In this document: piece by piece, positions 60,101-64,000 of the stretch
Numbering within the stretch: position 1 is the first letter of the stretch
Layout: every line of letters starts with the position of its first letter
Assembly: GCA_903822425.1 (NCBI GenBank)
Contig: CAIJOY010000029.1
Span: 1 to 64,000 of the forward strand
Direction of reading: 5' to 3'
Source of the DNA: an uncultured Actinomycetes bacterium
GTDB lineage: Bacteria > Actinomycetota > Actinomycetes > Nanopelagicales > Nanopelagicaceae
Length of the DNA stretch: 64,000 nucleotides
Program-made: the position numbers and the translations under genes
The notes under the pieces: generated by a model
Told to the model about the DNA's origin: nothing
What the model saw: only the letters and a program-made list of their open reading frames with translations
The model's database searches: none

Positions 60101-60699
60101 TTAACCCATTAGCTCTTGAGGAGTACAGCTCCCTGGAAGAGAGACTTCGCTATTTGGCCGAACAACTAGAGGATCTCAAGCGGACGAAGAAAGATTTACT
60201 CGACATTATTAAGGAAGTAGATGATCGAGTGCAACAAATCTTTATGGAAGCCTATGAAGATACTTCGCGTCACTTTGAAGAGATTTTTGCACGCCTCTTC
60301 CCTGGTGGCGATGGTCGCCTGATTTTGACCGAGCCCGATGATTTGATGAATACTGGCGTGGATGTAGAAGCGCGTCCACCAGGAAAGCGTGTGAAGCGTC
60401 TTTCACTCCTTTCAGGTGGCGAGAAATCCTTGACTGCAGGTGCTCTGCTTGTGGCAATCTTTAAAGCACGTCCTTCGCCTTTCTATGTTTTGGATGAAGT
60501 AGAAGCAGCACTTGATGATGTTAACTTAGGACGTTTACTCGGTGTGCTTGAAGAACTTCGTGAAAGTTCACAATTAATCATTATCACTCACCAAAAACGC
60601 ACCATGGAAATTGCCGATGCACTTTATGGCGTGACAATGCGTGGAGATGGCGTAACTGAAGTTATTTCACAGCGCCTTCGCGACGCCGACACTGCCTAA
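57160..60699 (+). CDS. smc: Chromosome partition protein Smc
   Basis: Condensin ATPase of 1179 residues. Walker A VVGPNGSGKSNVVDAL near residue 30, two long coiled-coil arms, a hinge at about 500-640 (RGVQILGSIASLLEID ... ADAVVVQDL), signature LLSGGEKSLTAGALL and Walker B FYVLDEVEAALDD. The GTG start agrees with MYLKSITLKGFKSFA. ftsY follows after 18 bases. Confidence 0.96.
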   Translation: MYLKSITLKGFKSFASATTLRLERGITCVVGPNGSGKSNVVDALSWVMGEQGAKTLRGGKMEDVIFAGTSGRAPLGRAEVSVTIDNTDGALPIDYTEVTISRILFRNGTSEYQINGDASRLLDIQELLSDSGIGREMHVIVGQGQLDAILMANPQERRGFIEEAAGVLKHRKRKEKAIRKLDSMQANLARIQDLTVELRRQLRPLGKQAEVAKKAATIQADLRDAKLRLLADDLISLTKTLNAEVADETALRERRAIVESDLDRARAREAELDAQSAIDNPLLVQAQDMYHRLNSLREKFRGTASLAQERSRFLAEEAEEARTAGRDPESLDREAQILRQEENALREAVVNSRTHLQAATTALATAEAELKLEEDRVAAALRALADQREGTARQEGHIKSLAARLDAIAEEISRLTKARDEAQNRADTAQREYSTFELDIASADSGELGLDAHFESAKRNLDASKTHLAALVDAERTADRERNGLESKVEAMRLTSQSRDGAAALLRDPRGVQILGSIASLLEIDNGWESAAAAALGSLADAVVVQDLSNAVTALTTLRNENLGQADFLVVRSESSAAQGSIPSGLAPLTSHVRSSQIDALLRELLATTVVADDARAAESIIRSHSHLTVVTRDGDVFTKSRARGGSKSSSSLIEIKALIEELEAKVTTVTHNCDRLRFEISTAETELNARQSEFDIALSKLNESDARIAALTEQLAVSGQHAKSARAEVERLDAAIAEASAAKNRDESELAIAQEQLQHHGSVEEPSHSRADIIRAEVSTARTTEVEARLAVRTSEERVDSLAARAKALEDAATAEREASERAVNRRGARAQGAIVSQAIAESAYEALIHIERSIAKAATERGRLEEARSSREGETLTIRARARELAVEMEQLTSSVHQDEIARAEQRMRIEQLESKAVEELGVDIATLVAEYGPENDVPTFIETEDGQIVATELIPYRRDQQEKRLANTERSLALLGKINPLALEEYSSLEERLRYLAEQLEDLKRTKKDLLDIIKEVDDRVQQIFMEAYEDTSRHFEEIFARLFPGGDGRLILTEPDDLMNTGVDVEARPPGKRVKRLSLLSGGEKSLTAGALLVAIFKARPSPFYVLDEVEAALDDVNLGRLLGVLEELRESSQLIIITHQKRTMEIADALYGVTMRGDGVTEVISQRLRDADTA

Positions 60700-60717
60700 C
60701 TCTTAAGCGGTAATTCG

Positions 60718-61554
60718 ATGGGACTATTTGGCAAAATCATCGCCAAAATTAAGGGAACCGCTGATGCATCTACTGCAGACTGGGATGAATTAGAAGTTGC
60801 CTTACTCGAGGCAGACCTTGGCCCCACTCTTTCATCCGAAGTCACTGCTGCTGCACGTGCTGCACGTGCTGAAAATGCGGCAGATGCTATTTCCCAAATA
60901 TTAAGAGCATCACTATCTTCCAAGAGCCGAGAGATCCTTCGAACAGATTCTGGCCCTTGCGCAATCCTCATTGTTGGAGTTAATGGCACTGGCAAAACTA
61001 CATCGGCAGCAAAACTTGCTCATTATTTTGCCAAGCAGGATGCAAAAGTGTTGTTGGTCGCTGCTGACACTTTCCGTGCGGCTGCAGTAGAACAATTGCG
61101 TACATGGGGTGAGCGACTAGATATTGACGTTGCCTTCGGTGGAGATAAAGCCGATCCTGCTTCGGTGGTATTTGATGGCGCCCAACAAAGTATGGCGCGC
61201 CAAGATGATTTTCTGATCATTGATACTGCAGGGCGGTTACACACCAAAGATGACTTGGTTGCCGAACTTGGCAAAGTTAAACGTGTTGTTGAGAAAGTGA
61301 TGCCAGTGCGCGAAATTCTTTTAGTCCTTGATGCCACGACGGGGCAAAATGGTTTAGCCCAGGGCAAAGTTTTTGCCCAAGCCGTCGATGTAACTGGGAT
61401 CATCATCACCAAGTTAGATGGAAGTGCCAAAGGAGGCATTGCCTTAGCCATAGAAAAGGCTCTGGATATCCCAGTGAAGTTTGTTGGCACGGGGGAATCC
61501 ATCAAGGATTTCGCACCTTTTGATCCAGATATTTACATCCAGGGACTTTTGTAA
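60718..61554 (+). CDS. ftsY: Signal recognition particle receptor FtsY
   Basis: Docks SRP-bound ribosomes at the membrane. The 278 residues have an N-domain and NG GTPase motifs: GVNGTGKTTSAAKLA, DTFRAAAVEQL, DTAGRLHTKDDL, TKLDGSAKGG. The acidic A domain found in many actinobacterial FtsY proteins is missing, in keeping with a reduced genome. Confidence 0.95.
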   Translation: MGLFGKIIAKIKGTADASTADWDELEVALLEADLGPTLSSEVTAAARAARAENAADAISQILRASLSSKSREILRTDSGPCAILIVGVNGTGKTTSAAKLAHYFAKQDAKVLLVAADTFRAAAVEQLRTWGERLDIDVAFGGDKADPASVVFDGAQQSMARQDDFLIIDTAGRLHTKDDLVAELGKVKRVVEKVMPVREILLVLDATTGQNGLAQGKVFAQAVDVTGIIITKLDGSAKGGIALAIEKALDIPVKFVGTGESIKDFAPFDPDIYIQGLL

Positions 61555-61561
61555 CTCGCCC

Positions 61562-61588
61562 GTAACATACTGGGCTGAAATTCGTAAC
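61562..61588 (+). promoter_or_regulatory. Candidate nitrogen-regulator site before amt
   Basis: GTAAC occurs at 61562-61566 and 61584-61588, two helical turns apart, with GAAAT between them at 61577-61581. The elements recall the gTnAc/GaAAc half-sites of GlnR, though spacing differs from the usual pattern. Confidence 0.35.
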
Positions 61589-61649
61589 GCAGATCGGCCA
61601 TATTTGCCCCATCTCAACGGCGAGTAGATCTAGTGAAACCGCGTGAAAA

Positions 61650-64000
<2,351 letters not shown>

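Overview
The window reads as a dense chromosomal segment of a low-to-moderate GC, streamlined actinobacterium. The best guess is a freshwater Nanopelagicales/acI-type organism (Candidatus Planktophila or Nanopelagicus); this is inferred from gene content, order and composition and was not searched. Evidence includes actinobacterial signature genes (DUF3145, a SepIVA-like coiled-coil protein, an AccD6-type carboxyltransferase next to fabD-fabH-acpP-fabF, HU with a Lys/Ala tail beside leuCD), gene order like the corresponding blocks of mycobacteria, very short spacers, many ATGA overlaps, convergent genes that share stop-codon bases, and many genes preceded by TANNNT six to eight bases before the start codon, the mark of leaderless mRNAs.

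Layout. 1-1741: cold-shock protein (partial), DUF3145, SIMPL-domain protein. 1742-6601 (minus): fatty-acid synthesis operon fabD-fabH-acpP-fabF-accD. 6983-14513: etfBA, cysteine desulfurase, mnmA, ligA, nadD, rsfS and a histidine phosphatase, then tRNA-Ala(GGC). 14653-18084: an SDR oxidoreductase and leuS. 18150-26284 is the accessory part: a secreted trypsin-like protease with a Cys/Lys-rich tail, then a sugar locus (ROK repressor, binding protein, two permeases, ROK-type kinase, SIS protein, convergent PIG-L deacetylase) that looks like amino-sugar scavenging. 26473-30313: comEA-comEC-holA. 30444-39697: rpsT, lepA, hemW, hrcA, dnaJ, rsmE, a HIT protein, phoH, ybeY and a CBS/CNNM protein. 39717-43876: FAH-family protein, gltX, tRNA-Gln and tRNA-Glu, DinB-like protein, FUSC-type membrane protein. 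43873-47287: IclR regulator divergent from leuC-leuD, then HU. 47363-51719: plsC, gpsA, ddl, a stand-alone Lrp RAM domain, thiL, rpmB. 51828-61554: recG, rsmD, coaD, sepIVA-like, DUF177, rpmF, rnc, smc, ftsY. 61650-64000: amt, glnB(K) and the 5' part of glnD.

How the genes work together. Most are housekeeping: FASII with malonyl-CoA supply, tRNA charging and thiolation, NAD and CoA synthesis, protein quality control, chromosome condensation, membrane targeting, and a nitrogen uptake/sensing operon. No CRISPR array, prophage, insertion sequence or rRNA operon was seen.

No clear defence or toxin system is present. The most interesting signals are (i) the leaderless promoter pattern repeated across the window; (ii) three operon genes (rnc, comEC, the FUSC-type protein) whose reading frames run upstream of any ATG/GTG/TTG, suggesting rare CTG or ATT starts; (iii) short intergenic tandem repeats (9 bp x5, 12 bp x5) and perfect palindromes near regulators; (iv) the protease tail; and (v) the amino-sugar locus, with a kinase lacking the ROK zinc cysteines and a binding protein lacking a lipobox.
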